The notes below the pieces were generated by a model, which searched no databases, had not been told where the DNA came from, and saw only the letters and a list, made by a program, of their open reading frames with translations. Both the position numbers and the translations under genes were made by a program. Shown in pieces: positions 32,347 to 41,254 of a stretch of 64,000 nt of DNA. The DNA is from an uncultured Eubacteriales bacterium (lineage in GTDB: Bacteria; Bacillota; Clostridia; Lachnospirales; Lachnospiraceae). The DNA is taken from the NCBI GenBank assembly GCA_900319795.1, contig ONPU01000008.1, positions 17,132 to 81,131 on the forward strand, written 5' to 3'. Positions within the stretch are counted from its first letter, which is position 1. Every line of letters starts with the position of its first letter.

Positions 32347-34527
32347 TCAGTCACTGGCAATCAGCGCCGTGTAGTACCCGCCTTTCGCGTACAGCTCATC
32401 ATGTGTGCCGCGCTCGACAACGTCTCCATGGTGAAGAACGATTATTTCGTCACAGTCGCGGATCGTCGAGAGACGGTGGGCGATCACGATGCAGGTAATG
32501 CCTCTGTCCGTCACGGCTTTGACCAGGTCATATTCCGTCTTGGCGTCCAGAGCGCTCGTCGCCTCGTCCATAATGATGATGGACGGATCCTGGGCGAGCA
32601 CGCGGGCGATCTCCAGTCTCTGTCTCTGGCCTCCGGAAAGATCCTTTCCGCCTTCGGTGAGGCGCCCGTAATAACCGCCGTTCCGGGCGACGATATCGTT
32701 GTGAATCTGGGCATCCCTGGCCGCGAGAATCATTTCAAAGTCTTCGATCGAATTGTCCCACATCTTGATGTTGTTGGCGATCGTGTCCTCAAAGAGGATA
32801 ATATCCTGGTCCACGACCGCTACGGATCCGGTAAAGATGCTGCGGTCAATTTCGGAAATGGGTTTTCCGTCGAACAGAATCTCCCCGCTCCACGGCTGAT
32901 ACAGTCCGGAGATCAGCCTGGAAAGGGTGGATTTTCCGCATCCGCTCATACCGACAAACGCGACGCGGCTTCCGGGTTTCACGCTCATCGAGAAGTCCTT
33001 GATCAGGGGCTCGGAGAGGCGGGAATAGCCGAAGCAAACGTTCTTCATCTCGATCTGACCGGAGAGTTTGCGGTATTTGATTTCCTCCTCCGGGATCGTA
33101 TGTGTGTAAACCACATCCTCCGGATATTCCATGACGTCGTCCACGCGCTCCATCTGGGTCCGCATTTCCTGGATTGTCTGCCCGGCGTTGATCAGGGTCA
33201 TCGCAGGCGCCATGAAGCTGCTTAAGAAGCCCTGGAACAGCATGAGGAGGCCGAGGGTGAATTCATTTCTCATACAGAGGAAAATACCGAGTATAAGAAC
33301 GAGATAGTTGGCAACTGTGGAGAGAAATGCCGGAATCATGCCGAGGTAGGCATTCGTTTTGGCAAAGCGCACGTCCTGCGCGTTCACCGAAGCCTGGAAG
33401 CCGGACCATCTCTGGAAGAAGCCGTTCTCCGCGCCGCTGGCCTTGATGGTTTCGATCATCTGGATGCCGGAAACCGTGGCGGCCGAGAGCTTGCCCGCGT
33501 CGCGCATCTGCACACGGGTGATGTTGACGCGCTGCCTCGAAATCAGCTGCGCGAGGAGAAGGTTCAGCACAATCGTCACAAGGCCTACCAGCGTCAGCAG
33601 GACACTGTGCTTCAGCATGAGGACCAGATAGATCACCATCATCACCGCGTTGAGAGCAAGCGGGGCGATGGTATTGACGAGAATCTCCGCGATGGAGGCG
33701 TTCGCGCTCTGCCGAAGCAGAATATCGCCCGCCATACGCTGTGTAAAGAACTGCATCGGCATATGCAGCACCTTCCACATGAAGCTGCTGCTTCCGATGA
33801 TGGCCATTTTGCCGTTGATTTTCAGGGAATAGATCGCCTGAACGGCCAGAACGAGGACCTGCGCCCCGCCGACTATAAGCATCAGGATAATAAACGGCAT
33901 GAGAAGATCCCTGTTCTCTCCGGTCAGAAGGCGGTCCATAAAGAAACGCGTGAAAACCGGATTGATCAGGTTGAAGAGATAGGCGATAATCGTGCAGATC
34001 GTCACAAACGCGACGGCGGCGGATGCCCCTTTGAGGCGCTTCGCGGCGAAATCGAGCACGCTCTTCCGTTTGCCGGACGGGACAAACTCCTCGGTCGGTT
34101 CCAGCATCAGGACGACGCCCGTGAAGGATTCGTCGAAATGCTCCATCGGCATTTTCAGCATGCCTCTGGCCGGGTCGTTGATATAGACCGTATTTCCCTT
34201 AAAGCCGCAGCAGACGACGAAATGGTTGAACTCCCAGTGGACAATGCAGGGGAATTTTCCCTCGTCCCTCAGAACTTCCGGCTCGCAGCGAAAGCCTTCG
34301 GCTTTGAGGCCGTAGTTGCGTGCCGCGATCAGTACATTTCTCGCGGTGGAACCGTCTCTCGAGACGCCGCAGTCCAGACGGACCTGCTCGAGGGGGATCC
34401 ATTTGTCATAATATGCCAGTACCATTGCCAGCGAGGCGGCGCCGCACTCCAGCGCCTCCATCTGCATGACGACAGGCACTTTTGCTACGCCTTTCGTGAC
34501 AGGCTCTTTGGTCTTTATTTCACTCAT
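32347..34527 (-). CDS. NHLP-type peptidase/permease/ATPase (C39 leader peptidase ABC exporter)
   Basis: A 726-residue protein of the PCAT class. The C39 peptidase domain (residues about 17-140) has Gln22, catalytic Cys28 in ECGAAS, His102 in NHFVV and Asp118 in INDPARG, so it should be active; it would cut a leader after a Gly-Gly-type motif. A transmembrane domain (about 165-440) and an ATPase follow, with GMSGCGKST, LSGGQRQRL and IIMDEATSALD. It exports and matures a peptide substrate together with the neighbouring subunit. No precursor peptide gene with a GG motif is visible nearby. CGCGGAGACG lies upstream of the ATG. Confidence 0.92.
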   Translation of the reverse strand: MSEIKTKEPVTKGVAKVPVVMQMEALECGAASLAMVLAYYDKWIPLEQVRLDCGVSRDGSTARNVLIAARNYGLKAEGFRCEPEVLRDEGKFPCIVHWEFNHFVVCCGFKGNTVYINDPARGMLKMPMEHFDESFTGVVLMLEPTEEFVPSGKRKSVLDFAAKRLKGASAAVAFVTICTIIAYLFNLINPVFTRFFMDRLLTGENRDLLMPFIILMLIVGGAQVLVLAVQAIYSLKINGKMAIIGSSSFMWKVLHMPMQFFTQRMAGDILLRQSANASIAEILVNTIAPLALNAVMMVIYLVLMLKHSVLLTLVGLVTIVLNLLLAQLISRQRVNITRVQMRDAGKLSAATVSGIQMIETIKASGAENGFFQRWSGFQASVNAQDVRFAKTNAYLGMIPAFLSTVANYLVLILGIFLCMRNEFTLGLLMLFQGFLSSFMAPAMTLINAGQTIQEMRTQMERVDDVMEYPEDVVYTHTIPEEEIKYRKLSGQIEMKNVCFGYSRLSEPLIKDFSMSVKPGSRVAFVGMSGCGKSTLSRLISGLYQPWSGEILFDGKPISEIDRSIFTGSVAVVDQDIILFEDTIANNIKMWDNSIEDFEMILAARDAQIHNDIVARNGGYYGRLTEGGKDLSGGQRQRLEIARVLAQDPSIIIMDEATSALDAKTEYDLVKAVTDRGITCIVIAHRLSTIRDCDEIIVLHHGDVVERGTHDELYAKGGYYTALIASD

Positions 34528-34542
34528 ACAATCGTCTCCGCG

Positions 34543-34959
34543 TCAGCTGAAGAGCATTTCGATTACTTTTGTCGTCTTGTAAGTAGCGGAAAAATCATAG
34601 GATCCGTCAGGGATCTCCTGGTCAACGCCGATCAGGACCTGGCCTTCTTCGCCTCTGCCCGTAAAGGTGATCTGCGCGTTCACACCTCCGATCGTCGCGG
34701 ACATGCCTTTCTCGATCTTGGACGCGTTGGTCCTGTCTTTCAGAATGACGGAGATATTGTCCTCGCTGACAACCGCGGTTCCGGTGACACGGCTCTCGAT
34801 GACGGCAAAGTTGCTCCAGACGATAATGCCGGCAAGGAGAAGAACCGTCGCGGTCAGCATCACCCAGACAGAGGGGCTGGTCACGTGCATATAGTCATTC
34901 AATGCTTCCGGAGAAGAAAGCCGGTCCAGGCTCTTCTGCCTGAAAATCTGTTGCGCCAT
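34543..34959 (-). CDS. Short NHLP-system secretion protein (HlyD-like adaptor)
   Basis: A 138-residue protein beginning MAQQIFRQKSLDRLSSPEAL, the characteristic NHLP-secretion start, followed by one membrane helix (about 30-50) and a small beta-rich outer segment of about 85 residues. Classical HlyD adaptors have a long coiled-coil hairpin and lipoyl domains; these are missing, so this is a minimal version or a truncation. The start is well supported (GGAGGATCCATAAAA). It sits between the alpha-CTD-like gene and the peptidase/permease gene, 15 bp upstream of the latter. Confidence 0.82.
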   Translation of the reverse strand: MAQQIFRQKSLDRLSSPEALNDYMHVTSPSVWVMLTATVLLLAGIIVWSNFAVIESRVTGTAVVSEDNISVILKDRTNASKIEKGMSATIGGVNAQITFTGRGEEGQVLIGVDQEIPDGSYDFSATYKTTKVIEMLFS

Positions 34960-34991
34960 TTTTATGGATCCTCCTTCATGTTTCAGATTCT

Positions 34992-35246
34992 TTATGTGAA
35001 ATGATGTTCCAGCTGCCGGAGAATTTCGATGAGATCCTCCGTGCGAAGGCCGCGTACCGTCAGAAGGTCTTCAACGCTGGTATCGTAGAGATCGGCGGCC
35101 GTCAGGAGTTTCGCTTTCGTAAGGCACTCTTCTATGTGTGCGTCAAGTCCAAGAGCACCGATCGGAATGTCCTCATAGTACTTGTGAGGCCTCTTAAGGA
35201 TCTCACGCGTTTTCCCGGCTCCGTCATTTACGTAATCGTCATTCAT
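34992..35246 (-). CDS. Stand-alone RNA polymerase alpha-CTD-like protein
   Basis: An 84-residue protein. Residues about 27-82 match the helix-hairpin-helix fold of the RpoA C-terminal domain: IGALGLDAHIEECLTKAKLL, then TAADLYDTSVEDLLTVRGL and TEDLIEILRQLEHH (quoted in parts). It lacks the alpha N-terminal domain and so cannot be an RNA polymerase subunit by itself. It heads the NHLP operon (32 bp gap to the adaptor gene). It could act as a DNA- or protein-binding regulator of the operon; that is inference. Confidence 0.75.
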   Translation of the reverse strand: MNDDYVNDGAGKTREILKRPHKYYEDIPIGALGLDAHIEECLTKAKLLTAADLYDTSVEDLLTVRGLRTEDLIEILRQLEHHFT

Positions 35247-35392
35247 CTGTGTCCCTCACAGCAGTCCCAAGATAGTCTTATTTTTCATTCTACCACAAGA
35301 AAAAAAAGGTCGCGAGCATAAAAGAATGGGACTTGCCCCCGAATAAGAAGAGTGATTAAAATATAGAAAAACTATGTAAAAAGGTGAGCAAA

Positions 35393-36256
35393 ATGCTGCA
35401 TATTATCGCAAATGAAACCGCGGGAAGCGGAGCCGGCGCCAAAGTACTGAAACGGGTCACGCAGATTCTGAATGAGAAAGGCCTCTCCTATCGCGTCAGC
35501 CCGACTTCCGGTCCCGGAGACGCCTCCCGTTTAGCGTCCCTCGCCGTCGAGAACGGGGACACGGATCTCATCTGCCTCGGAGGGGACGGCACGATCTTCG
35601 AAGTGGTAAACGGCCTTCAGGGGCGTTTCGCCAGACTCTATTTTGTCCCCTGCGGAACCGGAAATGACTTCGTCAAAGTCCTCGATCTTCCCAAAGATCC
35701 CGTGGGAGCTCTCGCGAAGCAGCTCGAAGGAACGCCGCACCGCATCGACGTCGGGCGCGTCAATGACCACTATTTTCTGAATGAGTCCGGCGGAGGCTTC
35801 GACGTGGAGGTTCTGAAGGAAACCCTCCGCTTTAAAAAGTTCGGCAAGGGCCTCGTTCCGTATCTGTTCGGCCTCCTCACCTCGTTAAAATCGTTCCGGC
35901 CGCTGCCCGTCGAGATAGAGGCGGACGGACATGTCAAAAAAACCGATGTCACGGTTTTCATCGTCGGAAACGGAAGATATATCGGCGGAGGGATGAAGGC
36001 CGCGCCGCACGCGCTGATTGACGACGGCTATTTCGACGTCCTCGTGGCGGACGCGATGAACCGCCGCACGATTCTGAAGCTTCTCGGCAAATTCATTCCG
36101 GGCCGCCACACATCCCTTCCCGAAGTTCACGAATGGCGCGCGAAGGAACTTGTCATCCGCTGCCCGGGAATGACCGTCAACCTCGATGGGGAACTCATAG
36201 AGATGGACGAAGCCCATTATGAGCTTCTGCCGGGGGCCCTTGAAATTATGGCGTAA
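35393..36256 (+). CDS. Diacylglycerol kinase-family lipid kinase (DgkB/YegS-like)
   Basis: A 287-residue protein from the ATG at 35393, preceded by AAAGGTG; a GTG at 35384 is less well placed. It has the diacylglycerol-kinase catalytic domain with LGGDGTIFEVVNG and VPCGTGNDF, followed by the beta-sandwich domain (FIVGNGRYIGGGM, ending in VNLDGE). It probably phosphorylates a membrane lipid such as diacylglycerol for recycling. The esterase gene follows after 57 bp in the same direction. Confidence 0.9.
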   Translation: MLHIIANETAGSGAGAKVLKRVTQILNEKGLSYRVSPTSGPGDASRLASLAVENGDTDLICLGGDGTIFEVVNGLQGRFARLYFVPCGTGNDFVKVLDLPKDPVGALAKQLEGTPHRIDVGRVNDHYFLNESGGGFDVEVLKETLRFKKFGKGLVPYLFGLLTSLKSFRPLPVEIEADGHVKKTDVTVFIVGNGRYIGGGMKAAPHALIDDGYFDVLVADAMNRRTILKLLGKFIPGRHTSLPEVHEWRAKELVIRCPGMTVNLDGELIEMDEAHYELLPGALEIMA

Positions 36257-36313
36257 GCGGTATTTGCACCGCTTGCGACATTTACAAAAAAATGTATAAA
36301 AGGAGGTTTGGTG

Positions 36314-37210
36314 ATGAAGAAACTGTCGGTGGGCCGCATCATGATGGGCGATGTGGTATTTCCGCTTTTTTGCAGAACGATGTTCAGGAAAAATGACGAC
36401 AAAAGAGACGCGGGCCTGACCGTGCCGGACAATATTTCCATCACGGCGGACCTCCACTACGGTCCCGACCCGGAGCAGGTTCTGGACGTATACAAACCGC
36501 TTCCGCTCACTCCCGGGGAAGCGCTCCCCGTGATCATCAGCATCCACGGCGGCGGGTACGTCTACGGGGATAAAGAGCGCTACCGTTTTTACGCGATGGA
36601 CCTCGCCCGGCGCGGATTCGCGGTCGTCAATTTCAGTTACCGCCTCGCACCGAAACACAAATATCCGGCGCAGATCCTCGACGTCATGAACTGCGTCAAT
36701 TACGTCATGAAACACGCACCGGAACTCGGCATTGATCCCGGGCGCGTGTTCTTCGTCGGCGACTCCGCCGGCGGGCAGATGCTGACCCAGTACGTGGCTG
36801 CCTGCAGCAATCCCGCTTACGCGGAGCTCTTAAATCTGACATTTCCCGAAATGAATGTCCGCGCGGTCGCGATCAACTGCGCGCTGTCCCATTTAAATTC
36901 CGCGAACCCGGCGGTAAAGAGCTACCTCCCGCGGGAAGCCTGGACGTACGGCAGGGAGCTGCGCGTCATGGAGCACATCACCGACGCTTTCCCACCCGCT
37001 TTCGTTATGACCGCCTACGGCGACGGCCTCTTCGAGGACGCGTTCACGATCAGCCACCACCTGACGGAAGCCGGCGTCGAGAACGAGCTCCACATCTACG
37101 GCACCAAAGAGAACCCTCCGGGCCATGTCTTCCACCTGAATATCCGCAATCCCGAGGCAATCCGCTGCAACGACGAGGAATGCGGCTTCTTCCGGAAGCA
37201 CATGGAATAA
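36314..37210 (+). CDS. Alpha/beta-hydrolase (hormone-sensitive-lipase-like esterase)
   Basis: A 298-residue protein from the ATG at 36314, 7 nt after a perfect AGGAGG. It has the oxyanion-hole motif HGGGYVYG and the nucleophile elbow GDSAGG. An acidic residue is available in MTAYGDGLFEDA and the catalytic His probably lies in GHVFHLN. The pattern is that of bacterial HSL-type carboxylesterases. A second, membrane-anchored relative is encoded at 58952-60031. Its stop codon overlaps a palindromic terminator. Confidence 0.88.
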   Translation: MKKLSVGRIMMGDVVFPLFCRTMFRKNDDKRDAGLTVPDNISITADLHYGPDPEQVLDVYKPLPLTPGEALPVIISIHGGGYVYGDKERYRFYAMDLARRGFAVVNFSYRLAPKHKYPAQILDVMNCVNYVMKHAPELGIDPGRVFFVGDSAGGQMLTQYVAACSNPAYAELLNLTFPEMNVRAVAINCALSHLNSANPAVKSYLPREAWTYGRELRVMEHITDAFPPAFVMTAYGDGLFEDAFTISHHLTEAGVENELHIYGTKENPPGHVFHLNIRNPEAIRCNDEECGFFRKHME

Positions 37211-37240
37211 GACAGTGGGGACTGTCCCCACTGTCTTATT
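37206..37240. terminator. Perfect palindrome acting as a shared terminator between convergent genes
   Basis: AATAAGACAGTGGGGAC, a central T, then GTCCCCACTGTCTTATT: 17-bp arms. It supplies the TAA of the esterase gene and one base of the stop of the converging aldo/keto reductase gene. The same repeat type flanks the terminator at 13591-13690. Confidence 0.7.
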
Positions 37241-38415
37241 TACCGTTTCATGACCTTTCGGGCGACGGCAATGCCGATTTTATAGGGAAGCGGGCGCAGA
37301 GCGCGGTCCGCTTCCTTTAATTTTGCGCGGATCGGAAGGTGCTGCGGGCAGTGCTTTTCGCATTTGCCGCAGCCGACGCACAGAGAGGCCACGCCGGCGT
37401 TCTTCTGGAGCGCGAGGTTGCGCGCGTATTCGAAGCGTGCCGATGCTTTGTCCTGGAAATACATGAGGTTGTAATAGTGGAAATTGCCCGGGATGTCCAC
37501 GCCCTTTGGACATGGCATGCAGTAGCGGCAGCCGGTGCAGCCGACTTTTTCCTTCGATTTGATGATTCCCCGGACGCGCTCGATGAGCGCGTTTTCCTCT
37601 TCGGAAAATGAACCGGGTTCTGCCGCAGAGGCAATCCGGATATTTTCCTCCACCATTTCAAGCGAATTCATTCCCGAAAGGACCACCGTCACCTCCGGCT
37701 GGTTCCACAGCCAGCGAAGGCCCAGTTCCGCGGCGGACATGCCATTTCCCGAAGCGGAAATCGCCTTCTGCGCCTCAGCCGGAAGATTGACCAGCTTGCC
37801 GCCCCGAAGCGGTTCCATGATGATGACCGGAATGCCCTTTGCCGCCGCTGCCTGAAGGCCTTTGCGGCCGGCCTGACTGTGTTCGTCCATATAGTTGTAC
37901 TGAATCTGGCAGAAGTCCCAGTCATAGGCATCGAGAATCTTCAGGAACATCTCGCTGTCCCCGTGATAGGAGAAGCCGATCTGCCGGATGCTCCCGTCTT
38001 CCTTTTTCGAACGGATCCACTCCTCGATCCCGTAGCTCTTAAGGCTCTCCCACTCGGAATAGTCCGTAAACATGTGCATGAGATAATAGTCGATATGATC
38101 CGTACGGAGCCTCTTAAGTTCCTCCTGGAACGTCTTCTCCACCGCCTTCAGCGAACGCAGCACATACTGCGGGAGTTTCGTGGCAATATACACCTTGTCA
38201 CGGACATGGTTCTCTTCCAGAATCCGTCCGAGCAGCTCCTCGCTCCCCGAGTAGATATAGGCAGTATCGAGATAATTCACACCGAGTTCGATCGCGCGCA
38301 TCACTTCCTGCTCGGCCTTCTTATAGTCGATGCCGGAGCCCTTCTTCGTAAAGCGCATGCAGCCGAATCCCAGCTGCGACAGCTCGTTCCCGTAACGGTC
38401 TTTTCTGTACTTCAT
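37240..38415 (-). CDS. Aldo/keto reductase with C-terminal ferredoxin-type domain
   Basis: A 391-residue protein from the ATG at 38415 (GAGGA upstream); the extension to 38460 only reads through the palindrome. The AKR TIM barrel (1-about 280) has the catalytic tetrad Asp/Tyr in NYLDTAYIYSG, Lys in YIATKLP and His in YLMHMF. The C-terminal 90 residues bind two [4Fe-4S] clusters (CTGCRYCMPCPKG and CVGCGKCEKHCPQ). This architecture is common in anaerobes; its electron partner and substrate are unknown. Confidence 0.88.
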   Translation of the reverse strand: MKYRKDRYGNELSQLGFGCMRFTKKGSGIDYKKAEQEVMRAIELGVNYLDTAYIYSGSEELLGRILEENHVRDKVYIATKLPQYVLRSLKAVEKTFQEELKRLRTDHIDYYLMHMFTDYSEWESLKSYGIEEWIRSKKEDGSIRQIGFSYHGDSEMFLKILDAYDWDFCQIQYNYMDEHSQAGRKGLQAAAAKGIPVIIMEPLRGGKLVNLPAEAQKAISASGNGMSAAELGLRWLWNQPEVTVVLSGMNSLEMVEENIRIASAAEPGSFSEEENALIERVRGIIKSKEKVGCTGCRYCMPCPKGVDIPGNFHYYNLMYFQDKASARFEYARNLALQKNAGVASLCVGCGKCEKHCPQHLPIRAKLKEADRALRPLPYKIGIAVARKVMKR

Positions 38416-38439
38416 TCCTCTATCTCCATTTGCCGGCAC

Positions 38440-38728
38440 TGCACCAAAGGTGCCTGGCACCTGTGGTGCGTTTATACTTCAGGTCGAGACTGAATTCTAT
38501 TATTTCAAACTACTTTTGAGGCGTTTTTAGGGATTGGCGAGACAAGCAGCTTAGTAAGACTTGGGAGCGAAGGGGCTCCCCGGTCCGAGGGGAGACCCGA
38601 AAGCGAGTTAGTCGCACTTGGCTGGTGGCTCGACAACCCGTTGCCGGGTAGTTTGAAATGATAGAATTCAGTTCGGCCGGGACAGTGTCACATGAACTGC
38701 ACCAAAGGTGCCTGGCACCTGTGGTGCA
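38440..38728 (+). repeat. Composite element B: two 31-nt palindromes flanking the 184-nt core
   Basis: The palindromes at 38440-38470 and 38698-38728 (TGCACCAAAGGTGCC, T, GGCACCTGTGGTGCG or ...GCA) are in direct orientation. They enclose the same lead sequence, the 184-nt core and a diverged tail, as in element A. The right palindrome ends 1 bp before the stop of the TIM/AMP-ligase fusion gene (38730). The spacer is 227 bp, against 229 bp in element A. Confidence 0.85.
38489..38672 (+). ncRNA. Candidate structured RNA, copy B
   Basis: Same length and fold as copy A. The four differences are C-to-T in the closing stem (opposite G, so G-U is kept), C-to-T in GCG(C/T)TTT, T-to-C in AAAG(T/C)GAG and C-to-T in GAG(C/T)TAG. 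No Shine-Dalgarno-led frame runs through it. The strand is assigned from the substitution pattern only. Confidence 0.55.
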
Positions 38729-38729
38729 C

Positions 38730-41228
38730 TTACGCGGTTTCCACGCTCGCGGCCTTCTGAAGGCCGAGCTTCTCCACCGCCATCTCTCTCATCTTGTACT
38801 TCTGGATCTTCCCGGCGTCGTTCATCGGGAAGCTGTCGACGAAGTCGATGTACTTCGGCACCTTGTGCTTGGCCATGTGGTCGAGCACGTAGGTCTTCAT
38901 CTCTTCGACGGTCATCTCCTCACCTTCCTTTAAGATGATGCAGGCCATGATCTCTTCGCCCATCGCCTCGTCCGGCACACCGATGACCTGGACGTCGCTT
39001 ACCTTCGGGTGCGTGTAGATGAATTCCTCGATTTCTTTCGGGTAAATGTTTTCGCCGCCGCGGATAATCATATCCTTCAGACGGCCGGTAATGCGGTAAT
39101 TTCCTTCCGCGGTGCGGCAGGCCAGGTCGCCGGTGTGCAGCCAGCCGTCCTTGTCGATCGCCGCCGCTGTCGCTTTCGGCATCTTATAATAGCCCTTCAT
39201 GATATTGTAGCCGCGGGCCACGAATTCACCGATCACTTCGTCCGGGCAGTCCTCGCCGGTTTCCGGATCCACGATCTTGCACTCGACCTCCGGGAACGCG
39301 CTTCCGACTGTCGTCACGCGAACCTCCAGGGAATCCGTGGTACGGGACATTGTACAGCCCGGCGCGGCCTCGGTCTGGCCGTAAACAATGACGATCTCCG
39401 GCATATGCATTTTCTCGACGACGTCGCGCATGACCGCGATCGGGCAGGGGCTTCCCGCCATGATGCCGGTCCGCATATGGCTGAAATCCGTCTTCGGGAA
39501 GTCCGGGTGTTCCAGCATCGCGATGAACATCGTCGGAACGCCGTGGAATGCCGTAATCCGTTCGTTGTGAATGCACGACAGCGAGGATTTCGGTGAAAAA
39601 TACGGTATCGGCAGAATTGTGCCGCCGTGTGTCATCGTCGCGGTCATCGCCAGCACCATGCCGAAGCAGTGGAACATCGGAACCTGGATCATCATGCGGT
39701 CTTCCGTCGACAGGTCCATGCCGTCGCCGATGCTCTTGCCGTCATTGACGATATTGTAGTGCGTCAGCATTACGCCCTTCGGGAATCCTGTCGTACCGGA
39801 AGTGTACTGCATGTTGCAGACATCGTTGACATCGACTGCCGCCGCCATGCGCCGCACTTCCTCAATCGGCGTGCGGGACGCGTAGGTCAGGGACTCTTCC
39901 CATGTAATCGCGCCCGGCATGCGGAATCCGACCGTAATGACGTTCCGAAGGAACGGAAGCCGCTTCGAGTGAAGCGCTTCTCCCGGTTTTTTCTCCGCAA
40001 GCTCCGGACACAGCTCGCTGATGATCTTCTTATAGTTCGAGTCGCGGTAGCCTTCAATCATCACCAGCGTATGCGTATCCGACTGCCTGAGCAGATACTC
40101 CGCCTCGTGGATCTTGTAAGCCGTGTTCATCGTCACGAGAACCGCGCCGATCTTCGTGGTGGCCCAGAACGTCAGGAACCACTGCGGCACGTTGGTCGCC
40201 CAGATCGTGACCTTCGAGCCCTGCTTCACTCCGAGTGAAACAAGCGCGCGGGCGTATTCGTCCACATCCTCGCGGAACTGGCTGTAAGTGCGTTCATAGT
40301 CCAGCGTCGTGTACTTGATCGCGGTCTGGTCGGGGAAGGTCTCCGCCATCGTATCCAGTACCTGTGAAAATGTCTTGTCAATCAGGTCTCCCTTTTTCCA
40401 GACATAGCGGCCTTTGTGCCGGTTGCTCCAGAAGAGGTGCTTCTGACCGCGTTTTGTATTTTCATAGCGTTTCATCGCATTTGCAAAATGCGTGAAAATG
40501 ATCTCCATATCCGCGATCTCCGGCATCCACTCCGGGTTCCAGCGGATCGAGACAAATCCGTCGTAGTTGACGGAACGCAGGGCGTCCATGAGCTCCTGCA
40601 TCGGGATTTCCCCGTCTCCGATCAGTTCCGGGGCGAATTCGTCGCCCTCTTTCCGGAAGTCATGGATATGCACGTGCTGCACGTAGGCGCCGAGGTTCGT
40701 GATCGTCTCCTCCGCGCTCTCCCCGCCTTCGGATGTCGTCGTATGCATGTTCCAAAGCGCCGCGAGCCGGTCGTCGGCGAAGCGGTTGAGAAGATCCCTG
40801 AGGCTCACTGTGTTCGCGAACGCTCCGGACGTCTCCACAAGAACCGTCACCGGCCGCTCTCCCAGGACCTTGATGATCTTTTCTATGGCAAATGCGCACT
40901 TATCGGCATCGGTCTCGTCTGTATGGATCGCGATATACGGAATTCCGAGGTTGACGGCCGCGGCAAGGACGCTTTCCATTTCCTCGAAAAATGCACTGTC
41001 GGTAAAGTCCGTCACCGTCCCCGCGCACGGAATCGAAAGACCCCTCGCGATCAGTTCGCGGCGCGTCACCGCTGAAAGCTCCGGATTCGTCGGGCTTGTT
41101 TTGCCCCGGAAAACCGGTCCCCGGACATCGTAGATCTCAATGCCGGCCATACGTGTATTCTGAGCTGCGTCCAGGAATTCCTGCCAGCTGATATTGTCCC
41201 AGTTACGTATTGAAAATGAGAGTTTCAA
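38730..41228 (-). CDS. Fusion: sugar-phosphate isomerase/epimerase-type TIM barrel + AMP-forming acyl-CoA synthetase
   Basis: An 832-residue protein. Residues 1-about 255 form an AP-endonuclease-2/IolE-like TIM barrel (IEIYDVRGP, IAIHTDET, LVETSGAFANT, HVHIHDF). Residues about 280-825 form a complete acyl-CoA/AMP ligase: P-loop YTSGTTGFPKGVM, YGQTEAAPGC, the hinge GRLKDMIIRGGENIYPKEIEE and the catalytic Lys in DAGKIQKYKMRE. The start is a TTG at 41228 with GGAGGG upstream. It follows the LeuA-like gene after 26 bp, so it lies in the same T-box-controlled operon. It probably activates a carboxylic acid as a CoA thioester; the substrate and the barrel's role are unknown. Confidence 0.88.
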   Translation of the reverse strand: MKLSFSIRNWDNISWQEFLDAAQNTRMAGIEIYDVRGPVFRGKTSPTNPELSAVTRRELIARGLSIPCAGTVTDFTDSAFFEEMESVLAAAVNLGIPYIAIHTDETDADKCAFAIEKIIKVLGERPVTVLVETSGAFANTVSLRDLLNRFADDRLAALWNMHTTTSEGGESAEETITNLGAYVQHVHIHDFRKEGDEFAPELIGDGEIPMQELMDALRSVNYDGFVSIRWNPEWMPEIADMEIIFTHFANAMKRYENTKRGQKHLFWSNRHKGRYVWKKGDLIDKTFSQVLDTMAETFPDQTAIKYTTLDYERTYSQFREDVDEYARALVSLGVKQGSKVTIWATNVPQWFLTFWATTKIGAVLVTMNTAYKIHEAEYLLRQSDTHTLVMIEGYRDSNYKKIISELCPELAEKKPGEALHSKRLPFLRNVITVGFRMPGAITWEESLTYASRTPIEEVRRMAAAVDVNDVCNMQYTSGTTGFPKGVMLTHYNIVNDGKSIGDGMDLSTEDRMMIQVPMFHCFGMVLAMTATMTHGGTILPIPYFSPKSSLSCIHNERITAFHGVPTMFIAMLEHPDFPKTDFSHMRTGIMAGSPCPIAVMRDVVEKMHMPEIVIVYGQTEAAPGCTMSRTTDSLEVRVTTVGSAFPEVECKIVDPETGEDCPDEVIGEFVARGYNIMKGYYKMPKATAAAIDKDGWLHTGDLACRTAEGNYRITGRLKDMIIRGGENIYPKEIEEFIYTHPKVSDVQVIGVPDEAMGEEIMACIILKEGEEMTVEEMKTYVLDHMAKHKVPKYIDFVDSFPMNDAGKIQKYKMREMAVEKLGLQKAASVETA

Positions 41229-41254
41229 AACTTTCTGCCCTCCCGTATTCCCTG

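Noticed and set aside
34992-35246. RiPP precursor peptide for the NHLP exporter
   Set aside because: The sequence matches an alpha-CTD helix-hairpin-helix domain and has no GG cleavage motif or Cys/Ser/Thr-rich core.
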